Positions 5,781 through 12,275 of a stretch of 12,275 nucleotides of DNA are shown here, piece by piece. Numbering within the stretch: position 1 is the stretch's first letter; the number at the start of each line of letters is the position of its first letter. A model generated the notes under the pieces. The model was not told the origin of the DNA. It saw only the letters and a program-made list of their open reading frames with translations, and made no database searches. Made by a program: the position numbers and the translations under genes. Origin of the DNA: Candidatus Avoscillospira stercoripullorum (GTDB lineage: Bacteria; Bacillota; Clostridia; Oscillospirales; Oscillospiraceae); assembly GCA_018712905.1 (NCBI GenBank), contig DVGD01000236.1:1-12275 (forward strand), written 5' to 3'.

Positions 5781-6134
5781 TCACTTGTCCTTGGGCTTAA
5801 AAAACAGCGCCGCCAACGTGCCGAAGACCATGGCCGCGGTGACGCCGCCGGCGGCGGCCTTGAATCCGCCGGTGAAGGCGCCCAGCAGCCCGTCCTGGGC
5901 AACAGCCTCCTTTACGCCCTTGGCCAGGGTATTGCCAAAGCCTGTGAGGGGAATGGTGGCGCCGGCGCCGGCGAAGTCCACCAATTTCTCGTATACGCCG
6001 GCAGCGCCCAGCACCACGCCCGTCACCACATAGAGCACCAAAATCCGGGCAGGGGTGAGCTTGGTCTTGTCGATGAGAATTTGTCCCAGGGCGCAGAGCA
6101 GGCCGCCCACAAGAAATGCTTTGAGTAGCTCCAT
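5781..6134 (-). CDS. spoVAE: Stage V sporulation protein AE (SpoVAE)
   Basis: A 117-residue integral membrane protein matching SpoVAE in length and pattern. It opens MELLKAFLVGGLLCALGQILIDKTKLTPARILVLYVVTG and ends with a Gly/Ala-rich hydrophobic stretch and a short KPKDK tail. The segment GAGATIPLTGFGNTLAKGVKEA is characteristic of the family. Hydrophobic segments lie at about 4-20, 28-48, 55-68 and 92-111. The protein acts in the inner forespore membrane, where SpoVA components move Ca-dipicolinic acid into the spore and release it on germination. The ATG at 6134-6132 has AGAGGAGG upstream and lies three bases after the spoVAD stop, so the two genes are one operon. SpoVAC, the channel-forming partner usually encoded beside them, is not in the window. 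Confidence 0.92.
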   Translation of the reverse strand: MELLKAFLVGGLLCALGQILIDKTKLTPARILVLYVVTGVVLGAAGVYEKLVDFAGAGATIPLTGFGNTLAKGVKEAVAQDGLLGAFTGGFKAAAGGVTAAMVFGTLAALFFKPKDK

Positions 6135-6137
6135 TTC

Positions 6138-7157
6138 CTACCTCCTCTCTGTGCCCAGGGATACAGCGTGGCAGATCCCGGGAATGGACTCTCCCTGCTG
6201 GGTGGTGAGGGGAGAGAGGAGCGCCCCGGTGCCGCAGAAGAGGATGTGGCGGAGCTTTCCCTTCAAAAGACGGTTCATCAGGTAGCCGCACAGCACCACG
6301 CTGCCGCAGCCACAGCCGGAGCCGCCGGCGTGAACGTCCTGCTTTTGAAGGTCATAGATCATGGTGCCGCAGTCGTCGTAGACGCCGCCGATGCCCACGC
6401 CGTCCCGGCGGAAGAGATCCAGCAAAATTTCCTTGCCCAACGCGCCCAGGTCGCCGGTGACCAGGAGGTCAAAGTCATTGGGGCTCAGGTGGAGGTCGTC
6501 GAAGTGGGCGCGGATGGTGTGGTAGGCCGCCGGCGCCATGGCCGCGCCCATGTTGGCCGCGTCCTTGATGCCGAAATCCACCACGGTGCCCATGGTGGCG
6601 GCGTTGAGTACCACATTTCCCTCCCGTTGCCCCAGAAGCACGCAGCCCGCCCCGGTGACGGTCCACTGGGCGGTGGGCGTGCGCAGGCCGCCGTAGCCCA
6701 GGGGGAAGCGGTACTGCCGCTCGGCGGTGGCGAAGTGGGACGAGCTCATGGCCGCGGCCACCTGGGCATAGCCGCTGTTGACGGCTACCCCTGCCAGGAG
6801 CAGCGCCTCGGCCATGGTGGAGCAGGCGCCGTAGAGTCCCAAAAAGGGGATGTCGGTGTCCCGGACGGCGAAGCTGGAGCTCACGCACTGGTTGAGAAGA
6901 TCGCCGCTCAGCAGGACGTCGATGTCCTCATCCCGGATTCCGGCCTTGCTCTTGGCCGTCTCCAGTGCCAGCGCCTGCATTTTGCTCTCTGCCTTTTCCC
7001 AGGTGCGCTGGCGAAAGCGCGTGTCCCGGGATAGCTCGTCAAAGTAGGCGTGCAGAGGGCCTTCCAGCTCTTTTTTGCCGCCGATGGCGGCGGTGGAGAG
7101 GATGGCGGGGTGCCGGTCAAAGACGATGCTCTGCCGCCCCCGGCGTAACATAGCCAT
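6138..7157 (-). CDS. spoVAD: Stage V sporulation protein AD (SpoVAD)
   Basis: A 339-residue soluble or membrane-peripheral protein with a thiolase-like fold, the usual SpoVAD length. Recognisable stretches are GRQSIVFDRHPAILSTAAIGG at the N-terminus, the thiolase-like GLYGACSTMAEAL around C112, SSSHFATAERQYRFPLGYG (about 138-155), and DCGTMIYDLQKQDVHAGGSGCGCG toward the end. SpoVAD is known in Bacillus to bind dipicolinic acid directly and works with SpoVAC and SpoVAE in its transport into the forespore. The ATG at 7157-7155 follows AAGGAG by eight bases. It is the first gene of a two-gene operon with spoVAE. Clostridial operons usually start with spoVAC; here the sequence upstream instead holds a divergent dus gene. 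No frameshift or missing segment is seen. Confidence 0.95.
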   Translation of the reverse strand: MAMLRRGRQSIVFDRHPAILSTAAIGGKKELEGPLHAYFDELSRDTRFRQRTWEKAESKMQALALETAKSKAGIRDEDIDVLLSGDLLNQCVSSSFAVRDTDIPFLGLYGACSTMAEALLLAGVAVNSGYAQVAAAMSSSHFATAERQYRFPLGYGGLRTPTAQWTVTGAGCVLLGQREGNVVLNAATMGTVVDFGIKDAANMGAAMAPAAYHTIRAHFDDLHLSPNDFDLLVTGDLGALGKEILLDLFRRDGVGIGGVYDDCGTMIYDLQKQDVHAGGSGCGCGSVVLCGYLMNRLLKGKLRHILFCGTGALLSPLTTQQGESIPGICHAVSLGTERR

Positions 7158-7176
7158 AGTATCGCTCCTTTTCCGG

Positions 7177-7205
7177 TAGTATGGCTGATTTTCTAAGAAA
7201 TATCA
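7177..7205 (-). promoter_or_regulatory. Sporulation-type (sigma-G or sigma-E-like) promoter for spoVAD-spoVAE
   Basis: On the minus strand, TGATATT (7205-7199) is followed by CATACTA (7183-7177) after 15 bases. The -10 fits the sigma-G CATnnTA form. The -35 and spacing are closer to sigma-E. Known biology (spoVA is transcribed by sigma-G in Bacillus) favours forespore expression. A weak point is the start site near 7170, which would leave only about 13 leader bases and place it at the ribosome binding site. Confidence 0.4.
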
Positions 7206-7210
7206 AAAGG

Positions 7211-7239
7211 TTGTAAGTTTGCCCGTGCTGTGGTACAAT
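7211..7239 (+). promoter_or_regulatory. Sigma-A promoter for the dus-sigma-anti-sigma operon
   Basis: TTGTAA (7211-7216) and TACAAT (7234-7239) are 17 bases apart, and the -10 has an upstream TG (TGG-TACAAT). A start near 7246 leaves about 15 bases before the TTG start codon, with GAGGTGAT as ribosome binding site. It faces away from the spoVAD promoter, and the two share a short divergent region. Confidence 0.7.
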
Positions 7240-7260
7240 CGGTGCAAATGAGGTGATGGA

Positions 7261-8226
7261 TTGAAAATCGGAACGATGCGTGTGCCGGGCAATACGGTGC
7301 TGGCACCCATGGCCGGGGTGACGGATCTGGCCTTTCGCACGGTGTGCGCGGAGCTGGGCGCGGCGGTGACGGTGACGGAGATGGTCTCCTCCCGGGCGCT
7401 GGTCTATCAGGATAAGAAGAGTATTGGACTTCTCAAAAAAACGCCCCTGGGCATCTGCGGGGCGCAGATTTTCGGCAACGACCCGGGGATGATGGCCGAG
7501 GCCGCCGTGCTGGCGCTGGGACACTCGGGCTGTGATTTTATTGACATCAACATGGGCTGCCCCATGCCGAAGATCGTCAACAACGGCGACGGCAGCGCCC
7601 TGATGAAAAACCCCGCCCTGGCTGGGCAGATCGTCCGGGCGGTGGTGGACGCGGTGGACGTGCCGGTGACGGTGAAAACCCGCATCGGATGGGATCGCGG
7701 CAGCATCAACGTGGTGGAGCTGGCCAAGATTCTGGAGGACAGCGGCGCGGCAGCCATCGCCGTCCATGGCCGCACCCGCTCTATGCTCTACTCCGGCGTG
7801 GCCGATTGGGACACCATTCGCGCCGTGAAGGAGGCCGTGTCCATCCCTGTGGTGGCCAACGGCGACATTTTTGACGGCGCGGCGGCGGTGCGGTGCCGCA
7901 AGCGCACCGGCGCCGATCTCTTCATGGTGGGACGCGCCGCCTTTGGAGACCCCTGGATCTTCCAGCGGACGGAGGCGGCGCTCAACGGGCTGGAGGAGCC
8001 GGCGCGGCCGCCCCTTCGAGAGCGGGTGGAGCTGGCGGTGCGCCAGTTTGACCTGGCGCGGGCGGACAAGGGCGAGCACATCGCCTGCCTGGAGGCACGC
8101 AAGCACTTTGCCTGGTATCTCAAGGGCGTCGCCCACAGCGGCTATTATAAAGCGCAGATTTCGGAGATCTCCACCATGGAGGACATTGCCCGCATTGCAG
8201 CGGGAATCATCAGAGATTTGAGGTGA
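7261..8226 (+). CDS. dus: tRNA-dihydrouridine synthase (DusB/Nifr3 type)
   Basis: A 321-residue FMN-dependent enzyme that reduces specific uridines in the tRNA D-loop to dihydrouridine. The TIM-barrel opens with MKIGTMRVPGNTVLAPMAGVTD. The catalytic cysteine is C100 in DINMGCPMPKIVNNGDGSALM. FMN/active-site residues include K139 in VTVKTRIGWD and H169 in AVHGRTR. The phosphate-binding loops VANGDI (about 198-203) and MVGRAAFGDPW (about 222-232) are present. Residues beyond about 250 form the helical tRNA-recognition domain. The start is TTG at 7261, because the family's usual N-terminal MKIG motif begins there and GAGGTGAT lies directly upstream; a later ATG at 7276 would cut that strand. The next gene starts four bases after the stop, so a sigma factor is co-transcribed with this housekeeping gene. 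Confidence 0.95.
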   Translation: MKIGTMRVPGNTVLAPMAGVTDLAFRTVCAELGAAVTVTEMVSSRALVYQDKKSIGLLKKTPLGICGAQIFGNDPGMMAEAAVLALGHSGCDFIDINMGCPMPKIVNNGDGSALMKNPALAGQIVRAVVDAVDVPVTVKTRIGWDRGSINVVELAKILEDSGAAAIAVHGRTRSMLYSGVADWDTIRAVKEAVSIPVVANGDIFDGAAAVRCRKRTGADLFMVGRAAFGDPWIFQRTEAALNGLEEPARPPLRERVELAVRQFDLARADKGEHIACLEARKHFAWYLKGVAHSGYYKAQISEISTMEDIARIAAGIIRDLR

Positions 8227-8230
8227 GGCC

Positions 8231-8845
8231 ATGGAACAAGAGATGGCGCTGATTCGCCGGGTGCAAGCCGGCGACCAGGATGCCTTTGCCAAGCTGCTGG
8301 AGACCTATGAAAAATCGGTCTATAACCTCTGCCTAAGAATGACCGGCAACCGGGAGGACGCGGCGGATCTCACCCAGGAGGCCTTTTTGAAGGTCTGGCG
8401 GGGGGCGGCACAGTACCAGTTTGAGTCGAGCTTTTCCACCTGGCTCTACCGGCTCACCAGTAACGTCTGCATTGATTTTCTCCGTAGCAAAAAGCGCCGC
8501 CAGACCGTGTCTCTCACCGTGGAGGAGGAGCAGGACGGTACCCAGGAGCTGGAAATTCCAGATACCGCGCCCCTGCCCGAGGAGCAGGTACTCCACAGCG
8601 AGACCAAGCGGGAGATCGCTGCGGCCATGGAGGCGCTGGAGGAGGACTTCCGGCTGATTCTCACCTTGCGATTGGTGGAAAACCTCTCCTATGAGCAGAT
8701 TGCCGACGCCATGGATCTCAAGGTGGGCACGGTGAAGTCCCGCCTGGCGCGGGCGCGAATCAAGCTCAAAAATATTCTGGCGAAAAACGGGAACATTTTT
8801 TCGTCTTCTCCGTCCAACCTAGAAGAAAGGGGGGGTGGAGCCTGA
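8231..8845 (+). CDS. ECF RNA polymerase sigma factor (RpoE/SigW-like)
   Basis: A 204-residue extracytoplasmic-function sigma factor. Region 2 covers about 14-90: DAFAKLLETYEKSVYNLCLRM, the DLTQEAFLKVW core-binding motif (46-56) and TWLYRLTSNVCIDFLRSKKRR (-10 recognition). Region 4 covers about 130-182: FRLILTLRLVENLSYEQIADAMDLKVGTVKSRLARARIKLK, a clear helix-turn-helix. The linker is acidic. The C-terminal tail (about 186-204) is Ser/Gly-rich and unlike the family, partly because its codons double as the ribosome binding site of the next gene. Its stop overlaps the anti-sigma start by one base (TGATGA), so the pair is translationally coupled. The dus promoter upstream is sigma-A-like, so no autoregulatory ECF promoter is evident. 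The regulon is unknown. Confidence 0.93.
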   Translation: MEQEMALIRRVQAGDQDAFAKLLETYEKSVYNLCLRMTGNREDAADLTQEAFLKVWRGAAQYQFESSFSTWLYRLTSNVCIDFLRSKKRRQTVSLTVEEEQDGTQELEIPDTAPLPEEQVLHSETKREIAAAMEALEEDFRLILTLRLVENLSYEQIADAMDLKVGTVKSRLARARIKLKNILAKNGNIFSSSPSNLEERGGGA

Positions 8846-9603
8846 TGACATGTGAAGATGCGCTGGTGCTGCTCAGCGGCCATTTGGATGGCGAAAACAG
8901 CGAGGAAGAGGAGGCGCAGCTCTCCGCCCACCTGCGCCAATGCCCCAATTGCCGGGAACTGCTGGCAGCCTTCCAGGCGGCGGATCAGGGGATTTTGTCC
9001 CTGGAGGAGGAGCCGCCCCAGACACTGCGGCAAGAGATTTTGGATGCCGCTTACAAGGAGCCGCGGCAAAAGCGCCGCGTCCGCGCCACCCGCTGGGCGC
9101 TGCCCGTTGCAGCCGCGGCGGTGCTGGCCATATTCTTTGGCACGAAGTTTTTGCCCATGCCGGGACTTCAAAGTACGGATACCGCTGCCGTAAGCTATGA
9201 CGCGGCCACCCCGCGGGCAGTGGCGGAGGACAGCGTGGACACTGCCAGCACGGAGGCAGCGCAGCCAGAGACTTCCGAGGCGGAGCCTGATTTTGCGGCG
9301 GATATGGCCGATACAGCCGTGCCCAACGCCTTCCTCGCCGAGGCGCCGGCGGAAGCGGCGCAGTCTCCGGCGGAAGTCGCCCAGGCGCTGGCGGAGGAAC
9401 GCGGCGCGGCGGTGCTGGTCCTCGAGACCATGGACGATGCGCTGGAGGCGCTACCCGCGAAGGCATACGGCGGCATGACGGTGATTACCCTGCCCGATGC
9501 CCAAGCGCTCTCGGCGCTGCAAGAAGCCCATCCGGAGGCCACGCTGGTGGAGCCCACCGGAGGCACAGCCACAGCCTACCTGGCGCTGATTGAAGCGCCT
9601 TAG
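8845..9603 (+). CDS. Anti-sigma factor with N-terminal zinc-finger (zf-HC2) domain
   Basis: A 252-residue membrane anti-sigma factor. Residues 1-45 form the ZAS/zf-HC2 fold with H29-x3-C33-x2-C36 (HLRQCPNC), preceded by C3 and the usual LSGHLDGE segment. This domain binds and holds the ECF sigma factor encoded just upstream. A basic stretch (KRRVRATR, 77-84) leads into one transmembrane helix at about 84-102. The outside part (103-252) is unusual: an Ala/Glu-rich, low-complexity stretch to about 190, then a small folded-looking domain (VLETMDDALEALPAKAYGGMTVITLPDAQALSAL) with no recognised family. The ATG overlaps the sigma stop; its ribosome binding site is the G-rich tract 8829-8840. A strong terminator follows five bases after the stop. 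Confidence 0.88.
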   Translation: MTCEDALVLLSGHLDGENSEEEEAQLSAHLRQCPNCRELLAAFQAADQGILSLEEEPPQTLRQEILDAAYKEPRQKRRVRATRWALPVAAAAVLAIFFGTKFLPMPGLQSTDTAAVSYDAATPRAVAEDSVDTASTEAAQPETSEAEPDFAADMADTAVPNAFLAEAPAEAAQSPAEVAQALAEERGAAVLVLETMDDALEALPAKAYGGMTVITLPDAQALSALQEAHPEATLVEPTGGTATAYLALIEAP

Positions 9604-9607
9604 CCTG

Positions 9608-9655
9608 AACAGCAAAGAACCCCCAAGCGATTGCGCTTGGGGGTTCTTTGCTGTT
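9608..9655. terminator. Bidirectional intrinsic terminator with 22-bp perfect stem
   Basis: The arms 9608-9629 and 9634-9655 are exact reverse complements with the four-base loop ATTG. The core CCCCCAAGCG/CGCTTGGGGG is followed by a TTCTTTGCTGTT tail on the plus strand, and the minus strand reads the same tail. It ends the anti-sigma operon (stop at 9603) and the HAD gene (minus, stop at 9681), which converge here. Confidence 0.85.
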
Positions 9656-9680
9656 GGGGTCGATCCCTGCGGGAACAGCG

Positions 9681-10376
9681 TCAGAGCACATTCGGCAGTT
9701 CGGCAAGGGTGCTGTGGGAAAAATCGTCCAGGTTGAGGTCGTGGGGGATGAGGCAGTCGGTGACGATATGTACCGGGATCCCGGCGCCTCTGGCCGCCGC
9801 GCCGTCCTCCTGGAGGTCGTTGCCCACCACCAGGCATTCCTCGCCCTTAAGGCCGAACCGCTGGAGCACCTCGGTGAAATACCGGGGATTGGGCTTACAG
9901 AAGGTGCATTCGGCGTAGGTAGTCACATAGTCAAAGTCCTGGGGCGTGAGGCCGATCCAGCTGAGCCTGCTTTCCACAGCGCTCAGGGGATAGAGGGGAT
10001 TGGTGGCGAGGATCACCCGCTCCGCTCTTTGTTTGGCCAGTGTCACCAGCTCCCGGGCGGCGGGATTTTCCCCGGTGATGGCGCGCACTTCATGGAAAGT
10101 GGTGCGGTAGAAGGTATCAAAGTCTCCGGCAGTGACGCGCATGTCCTGCCCCATGGCCTGGGAGAAGGCGTCCCAGAACCGCGTTTCGTTGGGTCTGGAG
10201 CCGTCGTTGCCCATCATGGCCATGACGCCGTGCCAGACGCCGCTGATCACGGCCTGGGCGGGAAATTGGGGCAGCTGCTGGCCGAGCAGGTGGAGATAGG
10301 TTTTTGTATAGACCTCCAGATCCATGGGCAAAAGCGTACCGTCCAGATCGAAGAGGATTGCAGAGCGCTTGTTCAA
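9681..10376 (-). CDS. HAD-superfamily phosphatase (phosphoglycolate phosphatase/PpaX-like)
   Basis: A 231-residue haloacid-dehalogenase hydrolase. Motif I is D10-L-D12-G-T in AILFDLDGTL. Motif II is T125 in VILATNP. Motif III is K161 in CTFCKPNPRYF. Motif IV is GND at 185-187 with acidic E190-D191 in VVGNDLQEDGAAARGAG. The four catalytic motifs are intact. Residues about 18-95 form a helical cap (type C1), which sets the substrate. Likely substrates are small phosphate esters or pyrophosphate; the true one cannot be read from sequence. The frame is open up to 10478, but the promoter at 10401-10429 starts transcription near 10394. Only the TTG at 10376-10374, behind AAAGGATGG, is therefore usable. 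It faces away from the activase gene. Confidence 0.85.
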   Translation of the reverse strand: MNKRSAILFDLDGTLLPMDLEVYTKTYLHLLGQQLPQFPAQAVISGVWHGVMAMMGNDGSRPNETRFWDAFSQAMGQDMRVTAGDFDTFYRTTFHEVRAITGENPAARELVTLAKQRAERVILATNPLYPLSAVESRLSWIGLTPQDFDYVTTYAECTFCKPNPRYFTEVLQRFGLKGEECLVVGNDLQEDGAAARGAGIPVHIVTDCLIPHDLNLDDFSHSTLAELPNVL

Positions 10377-10400
10377 TGGGATCCCATCCTTTCTGAGCCG

Positions 10401-10429
10401 ATTATACAGAACAATATTTGATCTGTCAA
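10401..10429 (-). promoter_or_regulatory. Perfect-consensus sigma-A promoter for the HAD gene
   Basis: On the minus strand, TTGACA (10429-10424), a 17-base spacer and TATAAT (10406-10401) match the consensus at all twelve positions. The start is expected near 10394. An inverted repeat TTTGA-TCTG-TCAAA (plus-strand 10417-10430) overlaps the -35 and could be an operator. Confidence 0.85.
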
Positions 10430-10478
10430 AGAAATACGATAAATTTACAAAAAAGTAACATCTGCCTATAGAATCCAA

Positions 10479-10507
10479 TTGAAAAAATTGTCACATAGAG
10501 GTATGAT
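10479..10507 (+). promoter_or_regulatory. Sigma-A promoter for the activase gene
   Basis: TTGAAA (10479-10484) and TATGAT (10502-10507) are 17 bases apart. Transcription would begin near 10514, leaving about 29 leader bases with GGAGG at 10531-10535. An inverted repeat CAATT-N5-AATTG (10476-10490) overlaps the -35 element and may be a regulator site. Confidence 0.65.
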
Positions 10508-10542
10508 ATTCTTAATACTTAGCGTACGGCGGAGGAATTTCA

Positions 10543-12275
10543 GTGAATCATTCTCAAAATCTCACTTTGGGGATCGACATCGGCTCCACCACCGCCAAAG
10601 CGGTGCTGCTGGAGGGCGATACGATCCTCTTTCAAACGTATGAGCGGCATTTTTCCCAGGTGCGCGCCAAAACCCTGGAGATTCTCGACGAAATGCGGCC
10701 ACTTCTCGGCGACCGCGACATGTCGGTGGCCATCTCCGGCTCCGCCGGTCTCGGCATGGCCGAGGCAGCGGGGGTTCCCTTTGTCCAGGAGGTCTATGCC
10801 ACCGGCGAGGTGGTGCGCCGCATGGCGCCGGACACCGGCACGGTCATCGAGCTGGGCGGCGAGGATGCCAAGGTGATCTTCTTCAAGGGCGGCGTGGACG
10901 AGCGGATGAACGGCAGCTGTGCCGGCGGCACCGGCGCGTTCATCGACCAGATGGCCGTCCTCCTCGACATGAGCGTGGAGGAGATGGACAAGGCCAGCCT
11001 CACCCATTCGAGAATCTACCCCATTGCCTCGAGGTGCGGCGTCTTTGCCAAGACTGACATTCAGCCCTTGCTGAACCAGGGCGCCAGCAAGGCCGACGTG
11101 GCGGCGTCTATTTACCAGGCCGTGGTCAACCAGACCATCACCGGCCTTGCCCAGGGGCGGAAGATTGAGCCCAAGGTGATGTTCCTGGGCGGCCCGCTCT
11201 ACTTCTGCAAGGGGCTCCGCCAGCGCTTCCGCGAGACCCTCAAGCTGGACGATGAGACGGCGGTCTTCCCCGAGTACGGCCGCTTTGCCGTGGCCATGGG
11301 CGCAGCGCTCTATGGCCGGGACAGCGGCGGCACCTATACCTATGAGACGCTCCGGGAGGCATTGAGCCGGGACAGCGCCTCGCTCCACCTCACCCGGGAG
11401 CGGCTCAAGCCTCTCTTTGCCAATCAGGCGGAGTACGAGGCCTTCCGTGCCCGCCATGCCGCCGCCACGGTGGAGACCCGGGATCTTGCCAGCTATACGG
11501 GCAAGGCCTGGCTGGGCATTGACTGCGGCTCCACCACCACCAAGCTCACCTTGATCTCCGAGGATCGGAAAATCCTCTATAGCTACTATAGCGCCAACAA
11601 GGGCAATCCCGTAGAACTGGTGCGCGGGCAGCTGGAGGAGCTCTACCGCCGCTGCGGCGGCCGGGTGACCATCTGCGGCAGCGCCTGCACCGGCTACGGC
11701 GAGGAGCTCATCAAGCACGCCTTCGGCGTGGACGAGGGCATCGTGGAGACCATCGCCCACTTCACCGCTGCCAAATACTTTGAGCCGGATGTGGACTTTA
11801 TTCTCGACATCGGCGGTCAGGACATCAAGTGTTTCCAGATCCGAAACGGCGCCATCGACTCCATTTTGCTCAACGAGGCCTGCTCCTCGGGCTGTGGCTC
11901 GTTTATTGAGACCTTTGCCCGTTCCATGAGCTATTCGGTGGCCGAATTTGCCGAGAAGGGACTCAAGAGCACCGCGCCGGTGAACCTGGGCAGCCGCTGC
12001 ACCGTGTTTATGAACTCCTCGGTGAAGCAGTCCCAGAAGGAAGGCGCCACGGTGGCGGACATCTCCGCGGGACTCTCCATCTCCGTGGTGAAAAATGCCA
12101 TCTACAAGGTCATCCGCGCCAGCTCTCCCCAGGAGCTGGGCGAAAAAATCGTGGTGCAGGGCGGCACGTTCTTAAACGACGCCGTGCTCCGCGCCTTTGA
12201 GCAGGAGCTGGGCGCGCCGGTGATCCGTCCTGCCATCGCCGGTCTCATGGGCGCCTACGGCGCGGCGCTCCACGC
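10543..12275 (+). CDS. Large tandem acyl-CoA dehydratase activase-family ATPase (N-terminal 577 residues)
   Basis: The gene runs off the right edge after 577 codons without a stop. The start is GTG at 10543, seven bases after GGAGG; no ATG is near. Two ASKHA ATPase domains of the BadF/BadG/BcrA/BcrD family stand in tandem. The first has the phosphate loop GIDIGSTTAK (10-19), ELGGEDAKVIF (about 103-113), and C126 in NGSCAGGTG and C165 in ASRCGVFAKTDIQ. These are the two cysteines that hold the bridging 4Fe-4S cluster in HgdC-type activases. The second has GIDCGSTTTK (325-334), LDIGGQDIKCF (421-431), C447 in NEACSSGCGSF and C486 in LGSRCTVFMNSS. Related anaerobe proteins are about 1,400 residues long with dehydratase-like domains at the C-terminus, which would lie beyond the window. 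Known activases drive ATP-dependent electron transfer to a dehydratase iron-sulfur centre; the partner of this large form is not established. Confidence 0.88.
   Translation, partial: MNHSQNLTLGIDIGSTTAKAVLLEGDTILFQTYERHFSQVRAKTLEILDEMRPLLGDRDMSVAISGSAGLGMAEAAGVPFVQEVYATGEVVRRMAPDTGTVIELGGEDAKVIFFKGGVDERMNGSCAGGTGAFIDQMAVLLDMSVEEMDKASLTHSRIYPIASRCGVFAKTDIQPLLNQGASKADVAASIYQAVVNQTITGLAQGRKIEPKVMFLGGPLYFCKGLRQRFRETLKLDDETAVFPEYGRFAVAMGAALYGRDSGGTYTYETLREALSRDSASLHLTRERLKPLFANQAEYEAFRARHAAATVETRDLASYTGKAWLGIDCGSTTTKLTLISEDRKILYSYYSANKGNPVELVRGQLEELYRRCGGRVTICGSACTGYGEELIKHAFGVDEGIVETIAHFTAAKYFEPDVDFILDIGGQDIKCFQIRNGAIDSILLNEACSSGCGSFIETFARSMSYSVAEFAEKGLKSTAPVNLGSRCTVFMNSSVKQSQKEGATVADISAGLSISVVKNAIYKVIRASSPQELGEKIVVQGGTFLNDAVLRAFEQELGAPVIRPAIAGLMGAYGAALH

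Noticed and set aside
7117..8292. 391-codon open frame antisense to dus
   Set aside because: It spans dus and the ends of its neighbours, reads through the divergent promoters, and shows no domain.
10377..10478. 34-residue N-terminal extension of the HAD protein
   Set aside because: It would be encoded upstream of the expected transcription start of a perfect promoter at 10401-10429.
10540..11760. 406-codon open frame antisense to the activase gene
   Set aside because: The plus strand carries an uninterrupted activase with intact motifs; the antisense frame is a by-product of GC-rich codons.

Overview
The window comes from a GC-rich, endospore-forming, anaerobic Firmicute. The spore genes (cotJ, cwlD, spoVAD, spoVAE), the low-GC intergenic promoters and the 2-hydroxyacyl-CoA dehydratase activase-type protein all point that way. 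I infer an Oscillospiraceae-like gut clostridium (Oscillibacter/Flavonifractor type); this is not proven from the sequence alone. Non-ATG starts are frequent: TTG for cotJA-cotJB, radA, dus and the HAD gene, and GTG for the activase. Each sits behind a plausible Shine-Dalgarno sequence.

Layout. Positions 1-530 (minus) hold the spore-coat cotJ locus: a fused CotJA-CotJB protein followed by the first 22 codons of cotJC, which runs off the left edge. Positions 624-2771 (plus) hold cwlD, the spore cortex amidase, overlapping radA, a DNA repair ATPase. Positions 2805-5332 (plus) hold a three-gene operon: a small UBA-like/DUF4342 membrane protein, an OmpR-type response regulator and its histidine kinase. 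Positions 5341-5533 are a structured non-coding stretch with a possible MITE-like element, nested hairpins and a 38-bp perfect palindrome that probably terminates transcription from both sides. Positions 5545-5763 (minus) hold a 48-residue Asn/Gln/Thr-rich protein gene with its own sporulation-type promoter. Positions 5781-7205 (minus) hold spoVAD-spoVAE without an adjacent spoVAC. Positions 7211-9603 (plus) hold dus (tRNA dihydrouridine synthase), an ECF sigma factor and its zinc-finger anti-sigma factor, closed by a 22-bp-stem terminator. Positions 9681-10429 (minus) hold a HAD phosphatase driven by a perfect-consensus sigma-A promoter. Position 10543 to the right edge (plus) is the N-terminal part of a very large tandem ATPase of the 2-hydroxyacyl-CoA dehydratase activase family.

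How the genes work together. Four loci serve the spore: the coat (cotJ), cortex modification needed for germination (cwlD), dipicolinic acid uptake (spoVAD/AE), and the uncharacterised 48-residue product, whose promoter suggests forespore expression. Two loci sense the envelope: the DUF4342 protein with its two-component system, and the ECF sigma/anti-sigma pair. The remaining genes are housekeeping (radA, dus, HAD) or anaerobic metabolism (activase). No phage, insertion sequence with transposase, tRNA, rRNA or CRISPR array is visible. The most novel items are the 48-residue forespore-type gene, the CotJA-CotJB fusion, the G7 slippery tract at the sigma/anti-sigma junction, and the structured element at 5341-5491.
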